NCBI GenBank assembly: GCA_945863205.1
Contig: CAMAZK010000015.1
Location: 1-38,313 of the forward strand
From: Akkermansia muciniphila
GTDB taxonomy: Bacteria > Verrucomicrobiota > Verrucomicrobiia > Verrucomicrobiales > Verrucomicrobiaceae
Reading direction: 5' to 3'
Length of the DNA: 38,313 nucleotides
The position numbers were made by a program, and so were the translations under genes. This document shows positions 9,956 through 17,219 of this stretch, piece by piece (within the stretch, counting starts at the first letter, position 1; each line of letters opens with the position of its first letter). The notes below the pieces were generated by a model, which had not been told where the DNA came from, made no database searches, and saw only the letters and a program-made list of their open reading frames with translations.

Positions 9956-12463
9956 ATGCACGCCCGGATCAAACACGCCACCATCATCTTTGCCGCCGCT
10001 CTCTGGTGGAGCGCTTCGCAGGGGCATGAGGTGCCGCAGGCCATTTCGGAATCCTGCATCGAGTGCCACGACAAGGATACCGCCAAAGGCGGCCTCGATC
10101 TCACGACGCTGGACTTTGATCTCGCGGATCGCGAGAATCGCGAGCGCTGGGTGCGCATTCATGATCGCGTCGAAAAAGGTGAAATGCCGCCAAAGGCCGG
10201 AGACATGGCCGACGAGGACCGGGCTGCGTTGGTCAAGAGTTTGGCTGCCGATCTTTTCCAAACGGATCGCGCAGAAGTGCTCGCCCAAGGACGTGGACCA
10301 CTCCGCCGGCTGAACCGGGACGAATACGAGCAGAATCTGCGTGATGTGCTGCAACTGCCGGACCTCGACATCCGTGACATTTTGCCGGAGGACCGCGAGG
10401 GGCATCTTTTCAACAAGACGGGAGACATGCTGGACATGTCGCGTGTGCAGCTTGCGGCCTATCTGGATGCGGCGGAGGCTGCTTTGCGAGCGGCGATGGT
10501 GACGGAGCGCGAGCCGCCACAGGTGATGAAATGGCGCGTGGCGGGCGCTGATCTGTTCCCCGGCACCAGCACCTTCGGCAATCGCGAGGCGATGTTTTTC
10601 GCCAGGGACAACAAATTCATCGAGCCGAAGCGCGACAAAGCCAAAGAAGCTGAATCGGATGAGGGCATCGAGCTGGCATTGTTTCGTTCGGCAAGCTGGC
10701 CCTACCTGGGCACGCCCAAAGGCATCGTGGCGAAGCACGCCGGGCATTACCGGGTGCGCTTCTCCGCGCGGGCCGTGCTGCAGCAGCCGGGCTACACGCT
10801 GCTGCCTGCAAAAACGCCCGTGCCGATGACCTTCCGCACGCGCAAGCCCGCCGGTGTGGACATCATCAACGAGGTGCGTGCCTCTGGAGGCATCATCGAC
10901 GTCCAGCCGGACGTGCAGGTTTATCAAACGACAGTCCTGCTGCGTGCAGGCGAGTCCTTCGAATACAGCCTGCTCGGCCTGCCGATGCCGCTGGCGATGA
11001 ATCCGAACGGATCCGCGCCGACCTATCGCTATCCGCCGTTTCCGGAAGGCGGGCAGCCGGGCATCGCGGTGCGATGGCTCGAAGTTGAAGGCCCCATTCC
11101 ACCTTCAAGCTGGCCGCCGCCGTCGCATCGCGTGCTGTTTGACGATCTCGGAATCGAGGTGAAGCCGAAGAACGGCCCTGAAGATGCGAAACGACTGCTG
11201 CGGCGCTTTGTGAAGCTCGCGGCGCGTGAGCCGGTGTCGGAGGACGATCTGCAGATGTTTGAGGCGCTCATCCGGCAGCGATTGGAGAAGGGTGTGCCCT
11301 TCAGCGAGGCGATGCTGGCCGGTTACAAGGCCTTCCTCGCCTCCGGCGATTTCATCTATCTGCGCGAGCCGGAATCTGCCGACGATCAATTCGCCATCGC
11401 CTCGCGTTTGTCGCATTTTCTCACGAATTCGCGACCCGATGCACGCCTGCTCGATCTCGCAGAGAAAAAGCAGCTGCGTGAGGTGAAAACCCTGCGCGAA
11501 GAAGCCACGCGCCTCATCGCAGGCGGCGGCTTCGACCGCTTCGTGAAGAACTTCACCGACTACTGGCTCAGCCTGCGGCACGTCCGCCGGGACGATCCTG
11601 ACATCCGCCTGTTTCCCGAGTATCGCTTCGACGAATATCTCGTGGAAAGCATGGAGCGCGAGACGCGCACTTTTTTTACCGCGATGATTCGTGACAATCT
11701 GCCTGCCAGCGTGCTGGTGAAGTCGGACTTCGTCTTCGCGAACGATCGTCTAGCGAAGCACTACAATCTGCCACCGCTCGTGGGTTCCGCGATGCGCAAG
11801 GTCTCGCTGCCCGCCGACAGTCCCTTTGGCGGTCTGCTCACCCAGGCGGCGGTTCTGAAAGTCAGCGCGAACGGGACGAACACCTCGCCCGTTGTGCGCG
11901 GTGCGTGGGTGATGGAGCGGCTCATTGGCCAGCCGCCACCTCCACCGCCGCCGAACGTGCCCGCCGTCGAGCCGGACATCCGCGGTGCCAAAACCATCCG
12001 CGATCTGCTCGCGCTGCACACCAAGGAAAAGTCCTGCGCCGGATGCCATGCGAAGTTTGATCCCGTCGGCCTCGCGCTGGAGAGTTTCGACATCCTCGGC
12101 GGCTGGCGCACGCGCTATCGCGGTGTCGAGGAAGGCGAGCGCATCACCGGCATCGACCGCGCCGGACACGACTTCGCCTACACGCTGTCCGCGCAGGTCG
12201 ATCCGAGCGGCAAGCTCATCGACGGCAGCGAGTTCAAGAACGTGAAAGACCTCAAAGCCATCCTCGCCGCCAACCCGCGCCAGCTTGCGCGGAACCTGCT
12301 CCATCAGTTCGCCGTCTATGCCACCGGCACGCCCGTCCGCTACTCCGATCGCCGCGAGATCGAATCGATGCTCGATGCGTGCGAGAAAGACGGCTATCGC
12401 GTGCGGGATTTGATGCTCGCGCTGGTGCAGAGCCGGATATTTTTGGGAGGGGCCCAGCAGTGA
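9956..12463 (+). CDS. secreted PSD-type haem protein (DUF1587/1595/1592/1588/1585), module 1
   Basis: An 835-residue protein with a signal peptide (about 1-23) and two c-type haem motifs: CIECH at 34-38 in the N-terminal cytochrome-like domain, and CAGCH at 694-698 near the C-terminus, followed by KFDPVGLALESFD. Between them, in the order usual for these Planctomycete-type proteins, are MPPK (77-80), DUF1587/PSD3 from RRLNRDEYEQNLRDVL (about 117-132), DUF1595 (about 395-455, with FIYLREPE), DUF1592/PSD4 (about 465-590, ASRLSHFLTNSRPD), and DUF1588 with GGLLTQAAVLKVSANGTNTSPV. DUF1585 closes the protein. The role is unknown. Its usual partner, a DUF1552 protein, is the next plus-strand gene (13203), but an IS200-type element now separates them. 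GGCGTTAA lies 13 nt before the ATG. Confidence 0.88.
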   Translation: MHARIKHATIIFAAALWWSASQGHEVPQAISESCIECHDKDTAKGGLDLTTLDFDLADRENRERWVRIHDRVEKGEMPPKAGDMADEDRAALVKSLAADLFQTDRAEVLAQGRGPLRRLNRDEYEQNLRDVLQLPDLDIRDILPEDREGHLFNKTGDMLDMSRVQLAAYLDAAEAALRAAMVTEREPPQVMKWRVAGADLFPGTSTFGNREAMFFARDNKFIEPKRDKAKEAESDEGIELALFRSASWPYLGTPKGIVAKHAGHYRVRFSARAVLQQPGYTLLPAKTPVPMTFRTRKPAGVDIINEVRASGGIIDVQPDVQVYQTTVLLRAGESFEYSLLGLPMPLAMNPNGSAPTYRYPPFPEGGQPGIAVRWLEVEGPIPPSSWPPPSHRVLFDDLGIEVKPKNGPEDAKRLLRRFVKLAAREPVSEDDLQMFEALIRQRLEKGVPFSEAMLAGYKAFLASGDFIYLREPESADDQFAIASRLSHFLTNSRPDARLLDLAEKKQLREVKTLREEATRLIAGGGFDRFVKNFTDYWLSLRHVRRDDPDIRLFPEYRFDEYLVESMERETRTFFTAMIRDNLPASVLVKSDFVFANDRLAKHYNLPPLVGSAMRKVSLPADSPFGGLLTQAAVLKVSANGTNTSPVVRGAWVMERLIGQPPPPPPPNVPAVEPDIRGAKTIRDLLALHTKEKSCAGCHAKFDPVGLALESFDILGGWRTRYRGVEEGERITGIDRAGHDFAYTLSAQVDPSGKLIDGSEFKNVKDLKAILAANPRQLARNLLHQFAVYATGTPVRYSDRREIESMLDACEKDGYRVRDLMLALVQSRIFLGGAQQ

Positions 12464-12480
12464 TCGCTGTGTTGTATCGC

Positions 12481-12536
12481 GATGCCGAAGGCATCCCAGC
12501 TATTAGCCGGTGGTCGAGCGAAGCGACACCACCGGA
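12481..12536 (+). repeat. left REP of the RAYT element
   Basis: Contains the small hairpin GATGCCGAAGGCATC followed by TTAGCCGGTGGT, and a stem of CCGGTGGT with ACCACCGG. It matches 13102-13157 in inverse orientation with six mismatches, several of which change loop bases or swap one pairable base for another. Confidence 0.85.
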
Positions 12537-12568
12537 CCGCAATCATCCATGTTCCTCTTCAAAAGGTC

Positions 12569-12585
12569 GCATCCCGAAGGGATGC
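12569..12585. repeat. inner hairpin of RAYT element, left
   Basis: GCATCCC-GAA-GGGATGC, a 7-bp perfect stem with a 3-nt loop between the left REP and the transposase stop codon. It corresponds to 13066-13082 on the other side. Confidence 0.7.
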
Positions 12586-12600
12586 CAGCCAGACCGCCGC

Positions 12601-13047
12601 TCAGTCCAAGTACCGATCTTCGTATTTCACTCCCGCCTTCTTCAAAAAATCAACGAACTCCTCACGAAACGACTTCACGCGATGATGCTCGGCCTGATTC
12701 GCGATGTATTTCTGCACCTGCGGTCTTGCTGTCGGGCTTACCGTGAATGCTCCGTAGCCCTCCTGCCATGCGAACTCCCGCAGCCGGATCTCTTCATGCA
12801 CCCAGACCGACGATGCTTTCTTCAACTCCCGCATGAAATCCGCCAAACAATGCGTGGCCTTCAATCCCACCAACAAATGCACATGATCGGCTATTCCGCC
12901 GACACCTTGCGCAAACCCGCCCAACCCCGCCACAGTGCCGCCGAGGTATTCGTGCAATCGTTCCCGCCAAGACGGGTCGATGAACGGCATTCGATCCTTG
13001 GTGGAGAAAACGATGTGGTAGTGCAGGGCGAGAAACGTCGAGGCCAT
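12601..13047 (-). CDS. REP-associated tyrosine (Y1, IS200-like) transposase
   Basis: A 148-residue single-domain HUH nuclease of the TnpA-REP/IS200 type, which cuts and rejoins single-stranded DNA at hairpins. Visible features are HYHIVFSTKDRMPF near the N-terminus, the metal-binding HVH (55-57) in ADHVHLLV, and the nucleophile Tyr114 in VQKYIANQAEHH with the adjacent Gln118. Length and motifs indicate an intact, possibly active enzyme. The ATG is at 13047-13045 and the stop at 12601. Being flanked by inverted REPs rather than classic IS200 ends supports a RAYT, a domesticated relative that spreads REPs. It runs against the surrounding plus-strand genes. Confidence 0.9.
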   Translation of the reverse strand: MASTFLALHYHIVFSTKDRMPFIDPSWRERLHEYLGGTVAGLGGFAQGVGGIADHVHLLVGLKATHCLADFMRELKKASSVWVHEEIRLREFAWQEGYGAFTVSPTARPQVQKYIANQAEHHRVKSFREEFVDFLKKAGVKYEDRYLD

Positions 13048-13065
13048 GGCGATGCGTTGTTGCTA

Positions 13066-13082
13066 GCATCCCTCCGGGATGC
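13066..13082. repeat. inner hairpin of RAYT element, right
   Basis: GCATCCC-TCC-GGGATGC, a 7-bp perfect stem, 18 nt upstream of the transposase start codon. Same arms as 12569-12585 with a different loop. Confidence 0.7.
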
Positions 13083-13101
13083 GGGGTGTTCGCGCATCGT
13101 A

Positions 13102-13157
13102 TCCGGTGGTATCGCTGCGCTCAACCACCGGCTAATGGCTTGGATGCCTTTGGCATC
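13102..13157 (-). repeat. right REP of the RAYT element (inverted)
   Basis: The reverse complement matches the left REP at 50 of 56 positions. It contains the stem CCGGTGGT/ACCACCGG and, at its outer end, the hairpin GGATGCC-TTT-GGCATCC. It lies 45 bp before the DUF1552 start, so it may also influence that gene's expression. Confidence 0.85.
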
Positions 13158-13202
13158 CGGTCGGCGATTCCCGACCGCTAGGCACCCAAAATGGATCTCA
13201 CT

Positions 13203-14501
13203 ATGAACGCTCCCCACATCGCCAAGTCTTTTTCACGTCGTCGCTTTTTGCAAGGCGCGGGCGTCACGCTGGGGCTGCCGCTGCTTGAATGCATGACGCC
13301 GGTGTTTGGTCGTGCGGCAAAGGTGAAGCCACCTCACCGCATGCTCATCATCTCGAACAACCTCGGCTTCTTGCCGAAGCCGTTCTTTCCGACCAAAGCG
13401 GGACGCGATTACGAGCTGACGCAGACGCTGGTACCGCTCGCGGATGTGAAAGGCGAGTTCAGCATCTTCAGCGGCATGTCACACCCGGATGTGAATGGCG
13501 GGCACAGCGCGGAGAATTGCTTCCTCACCGCCGCACGTGGGCCCACGAAGAGCGGTTTTCGCAATCAGATCTCGCTCGACCAGTTCGCGGTGGAAAAGCT
13601 GGGCCAGCTCACGCGATTCCCATCGCTGAACCTTGGCGTGAACATCGACAAGGCGAACCGCAGCCTCTCCTGGACACGCGACGGCGTGCTGCTGCCTGCG
13701 GAGGACAGCGCACCCGCCTTGTTCCGTCGCATGTTTGTGCAGGGCGATCCCGAGGCGGTGAAGAAGCAGCTCAACCGCCTCGACGAACGTGGCAGCATCC
13801 TCGACACGCTCACGGAGCACACGAAGAAGCTCAGCCGCAGCCTCGGCAGCGACGACCGCTCGCGCCTCGACCAGTACCTCACCTCCGTGCGCGAGGTGGA
13901 GGAGCGCCTGCTCACCGCCCGCGAGTGGGAACTGAAACCCAAGCCCGCCACCACGCTGCCCGAGCCCGCCGACATCCAGGACAAGAAGCTGATCTTTGAA
14001 AAGCTCGATCTCATGCTCGCCATGGCGCAGCTTGCGTTCGAATCCGACTCCACTCGCATCATCACGCTGATGGTCGATGCCTTTGCCACGCCCGTCTTCA
14101 AGATTCACGATGGCGAAAACACCACCCAGGGCTACCACGGACTCAGTCATCACGGCCAGGCACCGGACAAGGTGAAGCAGCTCGAAGAAGCCGACCGCCG
14201 ACAGATGGTACTGCTGCAAAAGCTCATCCAAAACCTCGCCGCGAAGCGTGAAGACGAAGCGCGTCTGATCGACCGCACCATGGTGCTCTTCGGCAGCAAC
14301 ATGGGTGACGCCAACAAGCACGACAACACCAACCTCCCCATCATCCTCGCCGGTGGCGGCCTCAAGCACGGCCAGCATCACGCCTTCAAGGCGGACAACA
14401 ACCTGCCGCTGAGCAATCTTTTTGTCACCATGCTGCAGCACATGGGTGCAGAGACGGATGCATTCGGATCGAGCACCGGAACGCTGGGCGGACTGGTCTA
14501 G
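13203..14501 (+). CDS. Tat-exported DUF1552 protein, module 1
   Basis: A 432-residue protein whose N-terminus is a twin-arginine signal (SRRRFLQGAG at 11-20, then a hydrophobic stretch ending FGRA). It is therefore predicted to fold in the cytoplasm before export, consistent with a cofactor or metal. DUF1552 features include SGMSHPDVNGGHSAENCFLTA, ISLDQFAVEKLG, TSVREVEERLL, and the C-terminal GSNMGDANKHDNTNLPIILAGGG, which resembles the metal-site ends of alkaline-phosphatase-like folds (family function unknown). ATG 13203 is preferred; ATG 13191 would add four residues. It is the expected partner of the haem protein at 9956, but the RAYT element lies between them. The sensor kinase gene follows after about 30 bp. 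Confidence 0.88.
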   Translation: MNAPHIAKSFSRRRFLQGAGVTLGLPLLECMTPVFGRAAKVKPPHRMLIISNNLGFLPKPFFPTKAGRDYELTQTLVPLADVKGEFSIFSGMSHPDVNGGHSAENCFLTAARGPTKSGFRNQISLDQFAVEKLGQLTRFPSLNLGVNIDKANRSLSWTRDGVLLPAEDSAPALFRRMFVQGDPEAVKKQLNRLDERGSILDTLTEHTKKLSRSLGSDDRSRLDQYLTSVREVEERLLTAREWELKPKPATTLPEPADIQDKKLIFEKLDLMLAMAQLAFESDSTRIITLMVDAFATPVFKIHDGENTTQGYHGLSHHGQAPDKVKQLEEADRRQMVLLQKLIQNLAAKREDEARLIDRTMVLFGSNMGDANKHDNTNLPIILAGGGLKHGQHHAFKADNNLPLSNLFVTMLQHMGAETDAFGSSTGTLGGLV

Positions 14502-14528
14502 CGAGACTCTGTCCCGCTTTCGCGTGGG

Positions 14529-16496
14529 TTGCAGTTTGTGCCATCGCAGGAATGGTCATGCGGTTTGAACCGCTGGCTGCTCACCTTCGCATTGCTCGGC
14601 ACCACCGTTGCAAGCGCTGGTGTCCCTTGGGCGTGGTTGAATGCGGAACTTGCGGGCATTGAGCAGCAAAGGGACAAGCTGCAGGCGCGCCTCGCCGCGC
14701 TTCCGCCTGCACCCGCCGCCCAGCCGCATGAGCACGCGGGATTTCACAGCGGCTTCGCGCCGCAGCCGGATTCCATTCGCTGGGTGCAAATCGATCTGGG
14801 CGCGGAATATGCCCTCGATGCGGTCGTGGTGGTCCCAGCCATGCTCGGCAGCGTGGAGGCCTACGGCTTTCCGCATCGGTTTCGGATCGATGCGTCGAAC
14901 GATCCGCTGTTCGGGGAATCCATGACGCTGCTGGATCAAACGGGCGATGGTGTCACCCCGCAGTTCGCGCCGTGGCATGTTTCCGCTGGGCAGGTGAAGG
15001 CCCGCTACGTCCGCTTCACAGCCACGCGGCTCGCACCCCAGCCGCGTCTGGCCGGACGCCACATCTTCTGCCTCGGTGAACTGCTCGTCTTTAGCGGTGG
15101 GCGCAACGTGGCGCTGCATGCCGCGGTCTTTGCGCCGAACTCGGTCGAAACGCTGCCCACCTGGTCACCGAAGCATCTCGTCGATGGCTGCCACGCGCTC
15201 GGCCTGCCCGTGCAACCGGACGATGTGAACGGCAACGGCTGGCACAGCGCCATTTCGACCACGACCGATGCCACGAAGTGGGTGCAGCTCGATCTCGGCT
15301 CCGTGCGCCACCTTCAGGAGATCCGTCTCATCCCTGCGCATCCTCGCGACTACCCGGACCGCTTCGGCTTCGGCTTTCCGAAGCGCTTCAAGATCGAAGG
15401 TGATGGCCGGATGCTCTTCGACAGCACCGGCGTCGATTTTACGAATCCCGGTGACACGCCCGTGGCGATCCCGGCCCCGAATCTCCGTGTGCAGATCATC
15501 CGCGTCACCGCCACGCGTCTGTGGGAGCGCAGCGGTGACTTCGTCTTCGCGCTCGCGGAGCTTCAGGTCTTCGATGGAGGCAAAGACATCGCTTTGGGTG
15601 CCAGTGTCGCCGCTTCAGACGACACGATCACTTCCTCATGGTCGCCTGAGGGGCTCGTCGATGGACGCAGCAGCTCCGGCCTGCTTCTGGGGGAGGAGCA
15701 GTGGCTCGCCGAACTTTCGAAACGGAGGGATTTCGAAGGCCGCCTGGCCTCCCTCGATGGCGAGATCGCTCTTGCGACACGCACGGCGCAGGGGCGTGCC
15801 GCTTATCTTGCGGCCGCCTTCACGCTAGTCGCCATGGCGGGCGGTTTCGTGCTGTTGCAGCGCTCCCGGCGCTCGCGTCGGAAGGAGATCGAGTCACTGC
15901 GGCATCGCATCTCGCGTGATCTTCATGACGAAATTGGAAGCCATCTCGGCAGCATCCGTCTGATGTCGGAACTCGCCTTGCGTGAAGGAGCGGACACTGC
16001 ATCGATGGAAGAAATTCACCGCCTCTCCGGGGAGGCCGCAGAATCGATGCGCGGCATCATCTGGCTCGTGCGCGAAGGCGATGCCCCAAAGCTCGCCAGT
16101 CTGGTCGAAGCCATGCGGCAAAGCGCCACATCACTGCTCAAGGGCATCGACTGGCATCTGCAAACGCCTTCGAGCGACGAATCGACGACTGCCTCGCTGG
16201 AGTTTCATCGTCAGGTCTTCCTCTTCTTCCGCGAAGCCGCCTACAACATCGCCCGCCATGCGAAGGCCACGCAGGTCACGATCGACATCACCTGGCAGGC
16301 GAAGCATTTTCATCTTCGCATCGACGACAACGGCTGCGGCTTCGATGCCGATGCGGTAACCGCCGGAAACGGCCTCGCCAATCTCCGACATCGTGCCGAA
16401 GTGCTGGGAGGCACGCTGCGGATCCGTAGCTTCGATTGTCAATCGAAGCCGCAGGCCCCTGGCACTCAAATCACCCTCGACGCACCGCTGGCATGA
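14529..16496 (+). CDS. NarL/DesK-type sensor histidine kinase with two discoidin-like sensor domains
   Basis: Membrane sensor of a two-component pair, about 655 residues. Signal/anchor at about 14-30; two extracytoplasmic F5/8C-like domains at 70-195 (WVQIDLG, RFRIDASNDP, GELLVFSGGRNVAL) and 235-385 (WVQLDLG, FGFPKRFKIE, ALAELQVFDGGKDIAL); membrane helix at 425-445. HisKA_3 has RDLHDEIGSHLG with phosphoacceptor His466, followed by HATPase_c with the N-box-like FREAAYNIARHA (568-579), DDNGCGF (599-605) and GNGLANLRHRA (613-623). No ATG start fits the frame; TTG 14529, GTG 14538 or TTG 14565 are all possible, the last beginning nearest the hydrophobic segment. The stop overlaps the regulator's start (ATGA at 16493-16496), showing translational coupling. 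The second sensor domain closely resembles the discoidin region of the PSCyt1 protein at 25873. Confidence 0.9.
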   Translation: MQFVPSQEWSCGLNRWLLTFALLGTTVASAGVPWAWLNAELAGIEQQRDKLQARLAALPPAPAAQPHEHAGFHSGFAPQPDSIRWVQIDLGAEYALDAVVVVPAMLGSVEAYGFPHRFRIDASNDPLFGESMTLLDQTGDGVTPQFAPWHVSAGQVKARYVRFTATRLAPQPRLAGRHIFCLGELLVFSGGRNVALHAAVFAPNSVETLPTWSPKHLVDGCHALGLPVQPDDVNGNGWHSAISTTTDATKWVQLDLGSVRHLQEIRLIPAHPRDYPDRFGFGFPKRFKIEGDGRMLFDSTGVDFTNPGDTPVAIPAPNLRVQIIRVTATRLWERSGDFVFALAELQVFDGGKDIALGASVAASDDTITSSWSPEGLVDGRSSSGLLLGEEQWLAELSKRRDFEGRLASLDGEIALATRTAQGRAAYLAAAFTLVAMAGGFVLLQRSRRSRRKEIESLRHRISRDLHDEIGSHLGSIRLMSELALREGADTASMEEIHRLSGEAAESMRGIIWLVREGDAPKLASLVEAMRQSATSLLKGIDWHLQTPSSDESTTASLEFHRQVFLFFREAAYNIARHAKATQVTIDITWQAKHFHLRIDDNGCGFDADAVTAGNGLANLRHRAEVLGGTLRIRSFDCQSKPQAPGTQITLDAPLA

Positions 16497-17125
16497 AAAC
16501 TCTCTGGATTGTCGAAGACCACGCCGCCTTCCGCCGCACCATCGTTCGTGTGCTGAATGCGGAGACGGACCTCCAGTGCTCGCGCGATTTCGATTCCTGC
16601 GAGAAGACGCTCGCGGCACTGGCTGGCGACCCGTCTCCCGATTTGATCCTGCTCGATGTCGGCCTGCCCGGCATGAGCGGGCTGGACGGCATCCGGTTGA
16701 TCAAGCAACGCAGTCCGAAGACGCTCGTCGTCATTCTGACGGTCTTCGATGACGATGAAAAAGTCTTCCAGGCCATCTGTGCCGGTGCAGCGGGGTATCT
16801 TTTGAAGACGAGCAGCGCCGCCGACATCACCCAGGCGGTGCATGAGGCGCTCGCCGGCGGTTCACCCATGAATCCCCGCATCGCCCGCCGCGTGCTGGAG
16901 ATGTTCTCCAAGTTTGCACCGAAGCAGAGCGACTACGGACTCAGTGACCGCGAAAAGGAGATCCTCCAACTCATGACCACCGGGCTCATCAAAAAGGAGA
17001 TCGCCGACAGACTGACGCTCAGCGTCCACACCGTCGATACCTACCTCCGCCGCATCTACGAGAAGCTGGAGGTAAATACCCGCACCGGCGCCGTGGCCAA
17101 GGCGCTCAAGGAAGGGCTGGTGTGA
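16493..17125 (+). CDS. NarL/LuxR-family response regulator
   Basis: A 210-residue DNA-binding regulator, partner of the overlapping sensor kinase. The receiver domain (1-120) has the acidic pair E8-D9, phosphoacceptor Asp55 in LILLDVGLPG, Thr83 and Lys105 (YLLKTSS). The LuxR-type helix-turn-helix (about 147-208) has LSDREKEILQLMTTGLIKKEIAD and LSVHTVDTYLRRIYEKL. ATG 16493 gives the canonical N-terminus MKTLWIVEDH. It lies upstream of a PSD-type haem-protein gene in the same orientation. The adjacent envelope modules (9956-14501 and 17220-21676) are plausible targets, though this is inferred only from position. Confidence 0.95.
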   Translation: MKTLWIVEDHAAFRRTIVRVLNAETDLQCSRDFDSCEKTLAALAGDPSPDLILLDVGLPGMSGLDGIRLIKQRSPKTLVVILTVFDDDEKVFQAICAGAAGYLLKTSSAADITQAVHEALAGGSPMNPRIARRVLEMFSKFAPKQSDYGLSDREKEILQLMTTGLIKKEIADRLTLSVHTVDTYLRRIYEKLEVNTRTGAVAKALKEGLV

Positions 17126-17148
17126 GCCTTTCCCGCGCCCACGCTGCA

Positions 17149-17169
17149 CACCCCGGATTTTCGGGGGTG
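17149..17169 (+). terminator. possible hairpin terminator after the two-component operon
   Basis: CACCCC (17149-17154) pairs with GGGGTG (17164-17169) around an AT-containing loop, 23 nt after the regulator's stop. No T-tract follows, so termination is unproven. Confidence 0.35.
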
Positions 17170-17219
17170 ACTGCCCGCTAGGCAGGGCGGTCTCGTGGCG
17201 TTAAGGAACACACGCCGCC

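Larger units (their letters stand above)
12481..13157. mobile_element. RAYT/IS200-type element with inverted REP ends
   Basis: A 677-bp unit: a Y1-transposase gene on the minus strand bracketed by 56-bp inverted REP sequences (12481-12536 and 13102-13157; 50 of 56 positions agree after reverse-complementing). Just inside lie smaller hairpins with the shared word GCATCCC (12569-12585 and 13066-13082). No target-site duplication is expected for HUH transposases. It sits 17 bp after the stop of the haem-protein gene and 45 bp before the DUF1552 gene, in the gap of what is normally a gene pair. Confidence 0.8.

Noticed and set aside
9908..10927. Long N-terminal extension of the glycerophosphodiesterase on the minus strand
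   Set aside because: The extension is antisense to the haem-protein gene and precedes an excellent signal peptide beginning at 9907, so the true start is 9907.
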